Shown here one piece after another: positions 7,568-15,416 of a DNA stretch of 64,000 nt. The notes under the pieces were generated by a model. It did no database searches and was not told where the DNA came from. It was given only the letters and a program-made list of their open reading frames with translations. This DNA is from Betaproteobacteria bacterium HGW-Betaproteobacteria-3 (GTDB lineage: Bacteria > Pseudomonadota > Gammaproteobacteria > Burkholderiales > Burkholderiaceae_C): contig PHCI01000005.1 of the NCBI GenBank assembly GCA_002842205.1, forward strand, positions 62,001 to 126,000, read 5' to 3'. The number at the start of each line of letters is the position of its first letter. The stretch's first letter is position 1. A program made the translations under genes and the position numbers.

Positions 7568-9715
7568 ATGGCATTTTTATTGAAAAAAACACTTTTAGCC
7601 CCCGTCAAATGGTCATTGTTTGCTATTTATGGAATAGCAATCAACACCTGGGCGCAAGACGGCACCCTGGCACCCGTGACCGTCAGCGACCGCAGCGCGG
7701 CCACCCGTGCCGACGTCACCGGCCTGGGCGACGCCCCGCTGCGCGAGACGCCCGTCTCGGCCACCGTGGTGGGCCGCGAGCAGATGGCCGACACCGGCGC
7801 CCGCCGCCTGGCCGACCTCACCAAGTTTGACGCGTCGGTCACCGACGCCTACAACTCGCCCGGCTACTGGGACTTTCTGAGCGTGCGCGGCTTCACACTG
7901 GACAACCGCTTCAACTACCGGCGCGAAGGCCTGCCCATCAGCGCCGAAACCTCGATTCCGCTGGACAACAAGGAACGGGTGGAAATCCTCAAGGGCACCA
8001 GCGGCCTGCAGGCCGGCACCAGCGCGCCGGGCGGGCTGGTGAACTACGTGGTCAAGCGCCCCACGCAACAGAATCTGCGCGACGTGAAGTTCGAGCTCAG
8101 CGGCAACGGCAGCGCGCTGGCCGCCATCGACTTTGGCGGGCGCCTGGGCGAGGCGCGCGACTTCGGCTACCGCCTGAACCTGGCCCACGAAAACCTGCAG
8201 CCGCGCACCCGCAACGCCGACGGCCAGCGCAGCCTGGCCGCGCTGGCCACCGACTGGCGCGTCAACCGCGACGCCGTGCTGGAAGCCGAAATCGAATGGA
8301 GCCACAAGCGCCAGCCCAGCCAGCAGGGCTTCAGCCTGCTGGGCGACACCCTGCCTGCGCCGGTCAACCCGCGGCTCAACCTCAATAACCAGCCGTGGTC
8401 GCAACCCTCGGTGTTTGACGCGCTGACCGGCTCGCTGCGCTACGAGCAGGCGCTGGGCAACAGCTGGCGCTGGTCGGCCCAGGTGGGCAGCCAGCGTCTC
8501 AAGACCGACGACCGGCTGGCCTTCGGTTTTGGCTGCGGCGCCGAGGGCCACTTCGACCGCTTCTGCTCGGACGGCACCTTTGACCTGTATGACTTTCGCA
8601 GCGAGAACGAACGCCGCAACCAGCACGCCGCCAACCTCAACCTGACGGGCCAGTGGGCCACCGGCCGCGTGCGGCACGACCTGAGCTTCGGGCTGCAGGC
8701 CAGCCGCCTGCGCCACCGCTTTCAACCGCAGGCCTTCAACTTTGTGGGCACCGGCAACGTGGCCGGTACGCTGGTCACCCCGGCCGACCCGAGCCTGACC
8801 ACCCCCAACACCCACCGCAACGAGCACGCCACCGAGTTCTCGGCCAGCGACGCCATCCGTTGGAACCCGCGCCTGACCACCTGGCTGGGCCTGCGCGCCA
8901 CGCACATCTCGCGCGCGAGCGTGCGCACCGACGGCACGGCGCGCACCGATTCGTCCGACACCCTCAGCACCCCCTGGGCGGCGGTCAGCTACCTGCTGGC
9001 GCCGGGCCAGATGGTGTACGCCAGTTACGGCGAAGGCGTGGAGTCGCAAGTGGTGCCCAATTTGCCGACCCAGTTCACCAATGCCGGCGAATCGCTGCCC
9101 GCGCTCAAGTCGCGCCAGATCGAGGCGGGCTTCAAGGGCGGCAGCGCCGCGCTGGCCTGGCAACTGGCGGCGTTTCGCATCGAGCGCCCCATGACCAGCG
9201 TGGACGCCTGCAACCGCCTGGGCATCGCCCCGTGCGAAGCCGCGTCGGACGGCGACGCCGTGCACCGCGGCGTGGAAGCCAGCGTGCAATACCGTGGCGG
9301 CCCGTGGCGCAACAGTGCCGGCGCCACCTACCTGCACGCGCGCCGCCAGGGCAGCGTGGTCGAGCCCGCCACCAACGGCCAGCGCCCCGCCAACGTGCCG
9401 CAGTGGGTGCTGCGCACCGACACCGCCTACCGCGTGGCCGCCCTGCCCGGCCTGGAACTGCAGGGCCAGGTGCTGCACGAAGGCCCGCGCACCGTGCTGC
9501 CCGGCCAGGCACTGCAACTGCCCTCGTGGACCCGCATCGACGCCGCGCTGCGCTACGACACCAGGGTGGCCAACACCGCCACCACCTGGAGCCTGGGCGT
9601 GGACAACCTGCTCGACCGTCGCTACTGGAAAGAATCCCCTTTCCAGTTCGGCCACGTGTACCTTTTCCCCGGCGCGTCCCGCACCCTGCGCCTGTCAGTG
9701 CAGGCCGCACTTTGA
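7568..9715 (+). CDS. TonB-dependent outer-membrane receptor, TPP-riboswitch controlled (probable thiamine or precursor uptake)
   Basis: A 715-residue outer-membrane receptor. A signal sequence ends near AINTWAQ. A plug domain follows (SVRGFTLDNRFNYRREGLP, then the ERVEILKGTSGLQAG block), then a 22-strand-type barrel ending in a terminal aromatic strand (RTLRLSVQAAL). By sequence it resembles siderophore receptors. The upstream TPP riboswitch argues instead for uptake of thiamine, its phosphates or a pyrimidine/thiazole precursor; substrate is inferred. The hydrophobic core of the signal peptide (LLAPVKWSLFAIYGIAI) is encoded by a family A repeat in reverse orientation. No partner transporter gene lies beside it. 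Confidence 0.88.
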   Translation: MAFLLKKTLLAPVKWSLFAIYGIAINTWAQDGTLAPVTVSDRSAATRADVTGLGDAPLRETPVSATVVGREQMADTGARRLADLTKFDASVTDAYNSPGYWDFLSVRGFTLDNRFNYRREGLPISAETSIPLDNKERVEILKGTSGLQAGTSAPGGLVNYVVKRPTQQNLRDVKFELSGNGSALAAIDFGGRLGEARDFGYRLNLAHENLQPRTRNADGQRSLAALATDWRVNRDAVLEAEIEWSHKRQPSQQGFSLLGDTLPAPVNPRLNLNNQPWSQPSVFDALTGSLRYEQALGNSWRWSAQVGSQRLKTDDRLAFGFGCGAEGHFDRFCSDGTFDLYDFRSENERRNQHAANLNLTGQWATGRVRHDLSFGLQASRLRHRFQPQAFNFVGTGNVAGTLVTPADPSLTTPNTHRNEHATEFSASDAIRWNPRLTTWLGLRATHISRASVRTDGTARTDSSDTLSTPWAAVSYLLAPGQMVYASYGEGVESQVVPNLPTQFTNAGESLPALKSRQIEAGFKGGSAALAWQLAAFRIERPMTSVDACNRLGIAPCEAASDGDAVHRGVEASVQYRGGPWRNSAGATYLHARRQGSVVEPATNGQRPANVPQWVLRTDTAYRVAALPGLELQGQVLHEGPRTVLPGQALQLPSWTRIDAALRYDTRVANTATTWSLGVDNLLDRRYWKESPFQFGHVYLFPGASRTLRLSVQAAL
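7583..7630 (-). repeat. family A repeat (reverse) forming the receptor signal peptide
   Basis: It reads TTTTAGCCCCCGTCAAATGG on the plus strand, followed by TCATTGTTTGCTATTTAT, the reverse complement of the family A core. It lies wholly within codons 6-21 of the TonB-receptor gene. Confidence 0.85.
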
Positions 9716-9767
9716 AGCCGGGGATGAAAAACGTGGAAAAACAACGCTATAATTGAGGGCTTGACGT

Positions 9768-9843
9768 TCCTCGATAGCTCAGTTGGTAGAGCGCCGGACT
9801 GTTAATCCGTAGGTCCCTGGTTCGAGCCCAGGTCGAGGAGCCA
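9768..9843 (+). tRNA. tRNA-Asn (anticodon GUU)
   Basis: A 76-nt cloverleaf. The acceptor TCCTCGA pairs with TCGAGGA, and G plus an encoded CCA complete the 3' end (9841-9843). D-arm GCTCAGTTGGTAGAGC, anticodon loop CTGTTAA with GTT, T-loop GGTTCGAGCCC. The gene stands alone between the receptor and an accessory segment. tRNA 3' ends are frequent integration targets, but I found no second copy of this 3' end within the window. Confidence 0.97.
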
Positions 9844-9863
9844 CTTCAAGCCTTATATCCATT

Positions 9864-9903
9864 GGCCTCACTGCTACATAAAAAATAGCGTGAGGCCTTT
9901 TTC
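9864..9903 (+). terminator. terminator downstream of tRNA-Asn
   Basis: GGCCTCAC (9864-9871) and GTGAGGCC (9890-9897) form an 8-bp stem followed by TTTTTC. The loop is AT-rich. Confidence 0.75.
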
Positions 9904-10170
9904 ATTGTGTCGTTAATTTACGATGTAACGACGGATGTAAGCCGATTTTCTGAATTCGGCACCACCACCAGGCCGAAAAAAACCAGCAATAAAGCTGGGT
10001 TAAATCTCTTTCGAGCCGCGCTCAGGGAGGTGAAGCGCAGGGGCTTGATGCCCGGTTGAATTTTAGTGTTGTTACGGCTCCATCCCGGCAGCCGCTCGAA
10101 CCGCAGCGCGCCCCACCGTCTGCGCCAGGAAGTCTGAACCCGGCATCGCACTGACGCACCTGGTGGCGTG
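9904..10170. other. gene-poor stretch after the tRNA
   Basis: No convincing gene is visible. A minus-strand reading frame of 77 codons (9918-10151) has no recognisable features. The base composition is more AT-rich than the core on the left. It may be residue of an element once inserted at the tRNA; no integrase motif is discernible. Confidence 0.4.
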
Positions 10171-10369
10171 CTAATCGATCAACTTTTCCGCCTCCGCCGC
10201 CAACTTAGATGGCTTGATGCCCAAGGCATTTGCCAATTTGAAAATCGTAGTGATCGTTGGCTGGTTCTGACCAGTCTCGATCAACGAGATGAAATTGCGC
10301 TGCACCCCCGACTCCAGGCCCCAACTGCTCCAGACTCAGCCCAGCAGCCATCCGGTGCTTACGCAGCAC
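10171..10369 (-). pseudogene. XRE-family helix-turn-helix regulator, frameshifted
   Basis: On the minus strand a GTG at 10369 begins a short HTH protein: LRKHRMAAGLSLEQLG. The reading then has to shift by one base in a run of four C (plus strand 10319-10322) to continue as LESGVQRNFISLIETGQNQP and TITTIFKLANALGIKPSKL, ending at TAG 10171-10173. Together these form a complete HTH_3 domain of about 65 residues. The one-base excess in a homopolymer could be a real inactivating mutation or a sequencing error. The GTG overlaps the end of the upstream gene (10359-10832), suggesting the two were translationally coupled. Confidence 0.75.
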
Positions 10370-10832
10370 ACTCTATCCAATGCGCTGCTACCGCCGTTCC
10401 CTCAATTTTGAGACTGCCATCATCAAACTCAATCGTTGCCGAGCGGTAGTTGAACCTGCGCGGAATGATCGCCATCAAATCAGCCAAGTCCACCGATGCC
10501 AAACCGAACCACTTGCCTGACGCTGGGCAGTACATCACTTCACCACCCACTCGAATCTCCATCTGACCTGACACCAATGCAATAGCGACCCGAACTGGTG
10601 CTGTGGATTTCAGGCGATCTCGCATCCGTCTCACGATGAACCGCAGAAACTTGGCGTCGGCCGCAATATGTGGCACGCCAGGATTGACGGTGCTTCTGGC
10701 TCGCTTGAATTCTTCATAGATGTCGGCTTTCCGCAATCCGGCTGGCAATGTGGTTCTCGGAAATGCTTCCTTCCAGGCGCTCGCCAGACGCACCAGCACT
10801 TCGCCGCGCACCATGCTGGTAGCGAACCACAA
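10359..10832 (-). CDS. hypothetical protein upstream of the XRE regulator
   Basis: 157 codons with protein-like composition (a basic N-terminal half, then a beta-rich C-terminal half ending HWIECAA). I recognise no family. Its stop lies inside the start region of the XRE regulator, so the two form an overlapping pair, as many regulator/partner modules do. The ATG at 10832 has no strong ribosome-binding site and a longer form is possible. The plus-strand gene that follows at about 10872 is divergent from it. Confidence 0.45.
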   Translation of the reverse strand: MWFATSMVRGEVLVRLASAWKEAFPRTTLPAGLRKADIYEEFKRARSTVNPGVPHIAADAKFLRFIVRRMRDRLKSTAPVRVAIALVSGQMEIRVGGEVMYCPASGKWFGLASVDLADLMAIIPRRFNYRSATIEFDDGSLKIEGTAVAAHWIECAA

Positions 10833-10871
10833 TTCGCCATAAAGGGAAGTACGTTTAGTGATGCGCAGCCG

Positions 10872-12260
10872 GTGGCCCTGCGCGCTTCGGTTTCAGGTGG
10901 TAATGCCGTTACGCCTTGGCTAGTGCCCCAGGAAAACTGGGTTCTCGCCATCGTGCGTCAGTTAACAAGCGGCTATGGAGATGCAACACAGGTGCGTGCC
11001 TTTGAAAGCGAAACCACGTTGGCGGAAATGATCAGTCACGCCATTGAGACAAAAACCTTGAGCCTGGTATGCGCGCGGGCGTGGACCCTGTCGATTGCCA
11101 AGGCGTTTGTAGCTGACATCTTTATTAACCAGTGTGTGCGAAAAATGTATCAGTACATGCCAGCAAATTCGTTGCCAGCTTCCTTCGGCGCGGCCTTGCT
11201 CCAGGAACGCCCCGAGCTTGCCGATTGCGCCTACCAGCTTGAATGTCGCCGCGATGTGCTGGTCAAGCTTACGAGCGAGCAGCCCAATTTGCTGCAACCG
11301 TACCTCGCGCTGCTAACGTGCGTTGAGCACGGCGACCACACGGAGCCGGTGCAGTGGGTTCAGCAGCAACTGCGTGAGCTGGGCTGCACACCGCGCGTTT
11401 GGCGAGCGATATTGAAGTCGGATCGGCGCCTGTTTTCTGTGCCCTTGAACAGTTTCGGTCATCCGTTGCTTGCGCTCACCTGGGTTATTGCCTTAATTGA
11501 GCGTTGCGAGACTACGGGACCGGTGTCGCCGCGCTTTATCAAAACCCTCGCCGAGCGCGCCGTTTGGGCCAAGGAACGACGTGCGCGCGAGCAAGGCGAG
11601 AAAATATGCTACCCAGGCCACACCGTTGCACGGCAGCAAAGCCGCGACGACGGAATTGTGATTGCAGCGCGCCCGCTGTGGTGGCACCTCCAAGGTCAGT
11701 TTGAAAGCCATGCCACAAGCACCGGTTTCTATCCGCGCAAGAGCAGCTTGCAAGAAATCGCCAATATCGATCAATGGCTCTCGAAGGAAGGCTCTGCTGC
11801 GCGTAGCTTGGTCGGAAAGAAATCTTGGGCTGTGCTGCTACCCCAAGCCGATCGTGCCCTGCGCGCAGGCTATACCCACCTGCACAGTCATCCAGAATGG
11901 TGGGTGCCCGCGCAGCCTCTAGAGCAACCCGATAGCGAGTTGCGCGTTGTTCCGCTCGTCAACGCCTACAACCTTGCGGTGCAAGGTGACCTGATGCGCA
12001 ACTGCATGCGTGAGCAGCGCATTGTCCTAACACAAAACATGCCAATGTTCTTGTCCGTGTTTCGCACCGATAGTGAACAGGCGATTGCCATGGTCGAGCT
12101 GTTTTGCGGTGGCGGCGTGTGGCATTTGCATCAAGCCGCAGGCCCGGCTAATCGGGAAATTGAGCGCGTCTTGCGCAAACGCATTGTCAACGCCGCCAAG
12201 CATATTGCAAAGCAAATGCGTCGCTTGCCCTCCAGTGCCGGTGAGGGGGATCAGACTTGA
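10872..12260 (+). CDS. PcfJ-like domain protein
   Basis: About 460 codons. The C-terminal 100 residues match the pattern of PcfJ-like proteins, which are common on plasmids and integrative elements and of unknown function. They show GDLMRNCMREQR (the G-x2-M-x2-C element), then a strand with VELFCGGGVWHLHQAAGPAN ending in the Q-x2-G-x2-N signature. The N-terminal two thirds are helical and unassigned. The start is uncertain. The frame stays open upstream to 10668, but that part overlaps the divergent gene, so I placed the start at GTG 10872. GC content is clearly lower than in the flanking core. Confidence 0.6.
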   Translation: MALRASVSGGNAVTPWLVPQENWVLAIVRQLTSGYGDATQVRAFESETTLAEMISHAIETKTLSLVCARAWTLSIAKAFVADIFINQCVRKMYQYMPANSLPASFGAALLQERPELADCAYQLECRRDVLVKLTSEQPNLLQPYLALLTCVEHGDHTEPVQWVQQQLRELGCTPRVWRAILKSDRRLFSVPLNSFGHPLLALTWVIALIERCETTGPVSPRFIKTLAERAVWAKERRAREQGEKICYPGHTVARQQSRDDGIVIAARPLWWHLQGQFESHATSTGFYPRKSSLQEIANIDQWLSKEGSAARSLVGKKSWAVLLPQADRALRAGYTHLHSHPEWWVPAQPLEQPDSELRVVPLVNAYNLAVQGDLMRNCMREQRIVLTQNMPMFLSVFRTDSEQAIAMVELFCGGGVWHLHQAAGPANREIERVLRKRIVNAAKHIAKQMRRLPSSAGEGDQT

Positions 12261-12322
12261 CGGCAGGCGTCAAGACGTTATGAGACGACAGCACACACAA
12301 ATCAAAGTTTGGAGGAATTTCG

Positions 12323-12690
12323 ATGGAACAGATTGAGCTTGAGCGGTTGATGCAGGAGGTGCCGGTACGGCAGGTATTTGAAGAGGTGGGCTTTACCTTG
12401 GATCAGCCCGACGGCGAGTGCATGAGTTGGCGGCCGCTGTGTCAAGGTATTGCCATTCAGTACGGCGTGGGGCCGGGCATGTTTAGCGGTTGGCAAGGTA
12501 CTGCGATGAAGATTGGCAACCAGTTGTGCAGGCTTATCGCCGGAGATCCGCAATGCATAGCTATGCACCACGGTACGACTGGGTTGATGCACGACGACAC
12601 CGTACAGGCCAAGCACCTCAACAAAGCGCAAGTCACCCACGATCTCGACATGAGTTGCATCATCGAGGCGCTGGCGCACAACGGTACCGG
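12323..12690 (+). pseudogene. hypothetical gene, 3'-truncated at the hsdR junction
   Basis: A strong ribosome-binding site (GGAGG at about 12311) precedes ATG 12323, and the peptide starts MEQIELERLMQEVPVRQVFE. From about 12683 the DNA is clearly the 5' part of an hsdR gene on the other strand, so the frame beyond that point (to 12811) is antisense read-through. The gene therefore appears to have lost its 3' end in a deletion or recombination. Product not recognised. It follows the PcfJ-like gene by 60 nt and may once have shared its transcript. Confidence 0.45.
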
Positions 12691-13375
12691 CGGCGCCGTC
12701 ATCCCCCAGGTTAAACGGCAGGAACACCGTGGCCGGGCCAGCCAGTTGGGTGACCATCGCCACCTCGTGGTTGCTCACCGCAAAGTGGATCAAGGCGCCA
12801 GAAGGGAATAACAACAAAGGCTCCGCCGCCTGACCCTTGGGCCGTGGCTGGCGGTCAAAGCGGTACTGGTCAATGGCGTCGTTGATGCTCTGGGTGAAGT
12901 CGGTTTTGAGTTCCACCGTGGCCACCGGCAGGCCGTTCAAAAACAGCACCAGGTCAATGCTGTTTTCACAAAACAGCGAGTAACGCACCTGGCGCACCAC
13001 ACGCAGCCGGTTGGCCACATACCGCGCCAGGATGTCGGGGTTGATCGCCAGCGCCGGTTTGAACTGGGCCAGGCTCAACGGGGCTTTGAGGCCCAGCAAC
13101 TCAAAACCGTGGCGCAACACATCGAGCGTGCCACGCTGGTCCAGTTGGTCACGCAGGCGGCTGAGCAAGGTGTCTTCGGCCTTGGTGCCGTGGTTTTTGA
13201 CCAGGGTGTCCCAGGCTTTGGGCTGTGTGGTTTGCACCCAGGCCAGCACATCGGCGGGGAACAGGGCGCGGGTGCGGTCATAAGCTGCGGCGTCACCCTC
13301 AGCGTAGAGCCAGCCGTGACTGCCCAGGTGTTGGCAGATTTCCGTCTCAAAACTGATCTCTTTGTGCAGGCTCAT
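12683..13375 (-). pseudogene. hsdR: type I restriction enzyme R subunit (HsdR), N-terminal fragment
   Basis: About 230 residues of the HsdR N-terminal nuclease domain are intact from ATG 13375 (MSLHKEISFETEICQHLG). They include the PD-(D/E)XK elements NSIDLVLFLNGLPVATVELK and the QAAEPLLLFPSGALIHFAVS segment. Homology stops after FLPFNLGDDGAAG at about 12683, where a GGTACC hexamer marks the junction with unrelated sequence. All helicase and translocase motifs are missing. A full HsdR is about 1000 residues, so restriction activity should be lost. A family B repeat lies directly upstream. Confidence 0.85.
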
Positions 13376-13404
13376 AACCGTCCCTGGGGTTGTTTTGTAT
13401 ATCA

Positions 13405-13455
13405 AATCGGCCTCTAGCCCTTTTGATATAAGGGCAAGCAGCTATCAAAATTAGT
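13405..13455 (-). repeat. family B dispersed repeat
   Basis: On the minus strand it reads ATTTTGATAGCTGCTTGCCC followed by TTATATCAAAAGGGCTAGAG and GCC. It shares its outer ends (TTTGATAGC and GGGCTA-GGCC) with family A but has a different centre containing a small inverted repeat. It lies between hsdR and the toxin gene. Confidence 0.75.
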
Positions 13456-13459
13456 GCAT

Positions 13460-13759
13460 TCAATACACCGCATCATGGTCACCCACGTTCACCGGGATGA
13501 TCTGGCTGTCTTGAATCAACAGCTCCAGCGTGATCCGGTACGACAAGTTGATGGACACCGAATGCAGACCCTCCAGCTTGCCACGCAAAGGGTGCAGCCG
13601 CAGCGACGGGTGGGCCGGGTTGGCCTCCAGCACTTGCAGGGTTTTGAGGTATTGCTGGCGCAGGTCGGGGTGGCGTTTTAAAAAGCGGGCCGCCCGGCGG
13701 TTGTATTGTTCGGTGAAGACCAGTGCAAAAGGCATCTTGGGCACCGCAACCGGGTTCAC
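13460..13759 (-). CDS. RelE/StbE-type toxin
   Basis: A 99-residue basic protein with the compact RelE/ParE fold pattern: FTEQYNRRAARFLKRHPDL near the start, a central HPSLRLHPLRGKLEGLHSV, and the C-terminal SYRITLELL strand. It is likely a ribosome-associated mRNA interferase or a related toxin. It starts with GTG 13759, whose last bases overlap the TGA of the antitoxin gene (GTGA), so expression should be coupled to that gene. It forms a toxin-antitoxin pair set between hsdS and hsdR. Confidence 0.82.
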   Translation of the reverse strand: MNPVAVPKMPFALVFTEQYNRRAARFLKRHPDLRQQYLKTLQVLEANPAHPSLRLHPLRGKLEGLHSVSINLSYRITLELLIQDSQIIPVNVGDHDAVY

Positions 13760-14010
13760 ATCGCGTCCAGCCGAGCCAGGTGCGCCTCGGGCGACTCTTG
13801 CACCGCGCGCCCCGCCGCCAGGTCGGCGCGCGTCTGGGCCAGCGCGGCGTCCAGCTCACATTCACGCAGGTAGTGGTAATGCGCCATGTCCATCACCACA
13901 AACTTGTCTTTGCCACGCACCGACACAATGACCTCAGGCGCCGTGCTCAGGGCCAGTTCAATGGCTGAAATACCTTTGGTTTTGAGGTCGTTGGCGCTGA
14001 TGTGGGACAT
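13756..14010 (-). CDS. Phd/YefM-type antitoxin
   Basis: An 84-residue protein with the Phd/YefM N-terminal DNA-binding pattern (MSHISANDLKTKGISAIE) and the conserved VRGKDKFVVMDMAHY strand-helix. It is followed by an acidic, Ala-rich C-terminal tail that would wrap the toxin. It precedes the toxin gene with a 4-nt overlap, the usual order for this class. These antitoxins normally repress their own promoter, here probably in the 154 nt upstream that also contain a family B repeat. Confidence 0.82.
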   Translation of the reverse strand: MSHISANDLKTKGISAIELALSTAPEVIVSVRGKDKFVVMDMAHYHYLRECELDAALAQTRADLAAGRAVQESPEAHLARLDAM

Positions 14011-14111
14011 GACAAGCTCCTAACAGGTTGTAAAGCGGCCGGTGAATCATACGATTGATCACACGGTAAGTCCAATGTTGAAACGTGTCTGGCTGATAAA
14101 TTTTGAGGAAA

Positions 14112-14157
14112 TTGACCTCTAGCCCTTATTCTGTAAGGGCATGCAGCTACATATTAC
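14112..14157 (-). repeat. family B dispersed repeat, second copy
   Basis: On the plus strand it contains GACCTCTAGCCCTTATTCTG, TAAGGGCATGCAGCTAC. It parallels the copy at 13405 with a changed loop. It lies between the antitoxin gene and the end of hsdS. Confidence 0.7.
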
Positions 14158-14164
14158 AGAGCAA

Positions 14165-15226
14165 CTACACGGCGCTTCGCACATCAATCTGGCCGGTGAC
14201 AGCGGCGGAGATCAGCGCGGTGCGGCGCTCTTGCAGCAGGTCGATGGTGCGATGGGCTTCGGTGGTGAGGGTGTCGAATTTGCTGGATTCGCTTTCAAGA
14301 AAGACAACGATTGCATTTTGTTCAGCGAGTGGTGGAACAGGGATGCGCAGCTCTCCAATTTGTCCGCAGGTAATTGCACCTTTAGTTGCGCCAGTTTCCT
14401 CGCTGTCACGCCGTAACTTCAGGTACGCCGACTCGAAAATTCTAAGAAGATAGTTCACGTCGAGACACACTGAACTCGGTTTAACGTAAGCAACATGCTG
14501 GTTGATTGTGGCTTCAATGCCAAGCATCGCAGACATCCCGCGTGTGCGACCTTGCCCTGTGATTCCAACCAGAATCGCAGGTGGCACAACGATTGGCAAA
14601 TGACATTCTCGAAGTGCGCGTGTCGTAACAAAGCCTTCTGGTTCAGTGACGACCTTTGAGTTAACGACCGAACTATTGAGCCACGGGAACCCCGTTTCAG
14701 CCCAATACTCAGGGATTTCACGACTGGGGGTCGAGCCGTTGCCGATTTTTGCCAAAAACTTTAGGGGCGCTGCATCCCAATGCGCCGGTACATCCCCCAG
14801 CCATTCGATGCCGGACGGCTTCATGGGGGCATCAGGATTCAGGCCCCGGGTGACGGCGTGGGAGATGACGGCCTGGCGCTTTTCTTTCAGCAACTCCATC
14901 AGCCGCCGCTGCTCCGCCACCAGCCCGTCAATCTTCTCCGTCTCCCGGTCCAGGAAGGCGGCGATTTGGGTTTGCTCGGAGGACGGAGGAAGAGGAACCG
15001 GAACCGCAGCGACCTTCTCCGCAGTGAAGTGCGCGATTGTCGATTTGTTGCAGAGAACGTCGATGTAGCCCTTGTCCTTGATCGTGGACATCCAATAGTA
15101 AAGATACCGATTCGAGTGGCCATCACGCGCACGAACCCTGTTCACGGAGTTCTGGAAATAGCAATTGCCTAGTTCAGCCGCCCAAAGACATGAGCGGCCT
15201 GCATCACCGCCTTCACTGACCAGCAA
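14165..15226 (-). pseudogene. hsdS: type I restriction specificity subunit (HsdS), 5'-truncated
   Basis: About 353 residues of HsdS. The end of the first target-recognition domain is followed by the central conserved helix (LPPSSEQTQIAAFLDRETEK, IDGLVAEQRRLMELLKEKRQ). Next comes the linker GIEWLGDVPAHW, a complete second recognition domain, and the distal repeat LPPLAEQNAIVVFLESES-like helix. The true N-terminus and most of the first recognition domain are missing. Upstream of about 15230 the DNA belongs to a different gene on the plus strand. hsdM is absent. With hsdR also truncated, the system is a remnant. Confidence 0.85.
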
Positions 15227-15414
15227 ATCACCGCTTTCTTGTCGTAAACATAGACGCGCACTTCCCTGGATCCAACACCGTCAAACCGGCGGCCGTGAGA
15301 GCCGTCAGCCATCAACAGGCTTTCGAAGACGGATTGGTCTTGCCTGATCAAGTCCTGTTCTTGCAGCGGCTCGCCATCCAGGAGCCTGTCCTGAATTTTG
15401 TGTTTGAGGCATAA
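15220..15414 (+). pseudogene. 3' fragment of an unknown plus-strand gene
   Basis: An open frame without its own start runs from the TGA at 15217-15219 to TAA at 15412-15414. It encodes a protein-like tail containing VVNIDAHFPGSNTVKP and LPDQVLFLQRLAIQEPVLNF. It begins exactly where hsdS homology ends on the other strand, so one rearrangement seems to have cut both genes. The stop lies 2 nt before the ATG of the next gene, suggesting a former operon. Not recognised. Confidence 0.5.
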
Positions 15415-15416
15415 AC

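Noticed and set aside
9918-10151. 77-codon minus-strand frame after the tRNA
   Set aside because: No ribosome-binding site, no recognisable domain, biased composition; treated as non-coding.
12691-12811. Extension of the 12323 gene beyond 12690
   Set aside because: This part is antisense to recognisable HsdR sequence, so the reading is accidental.
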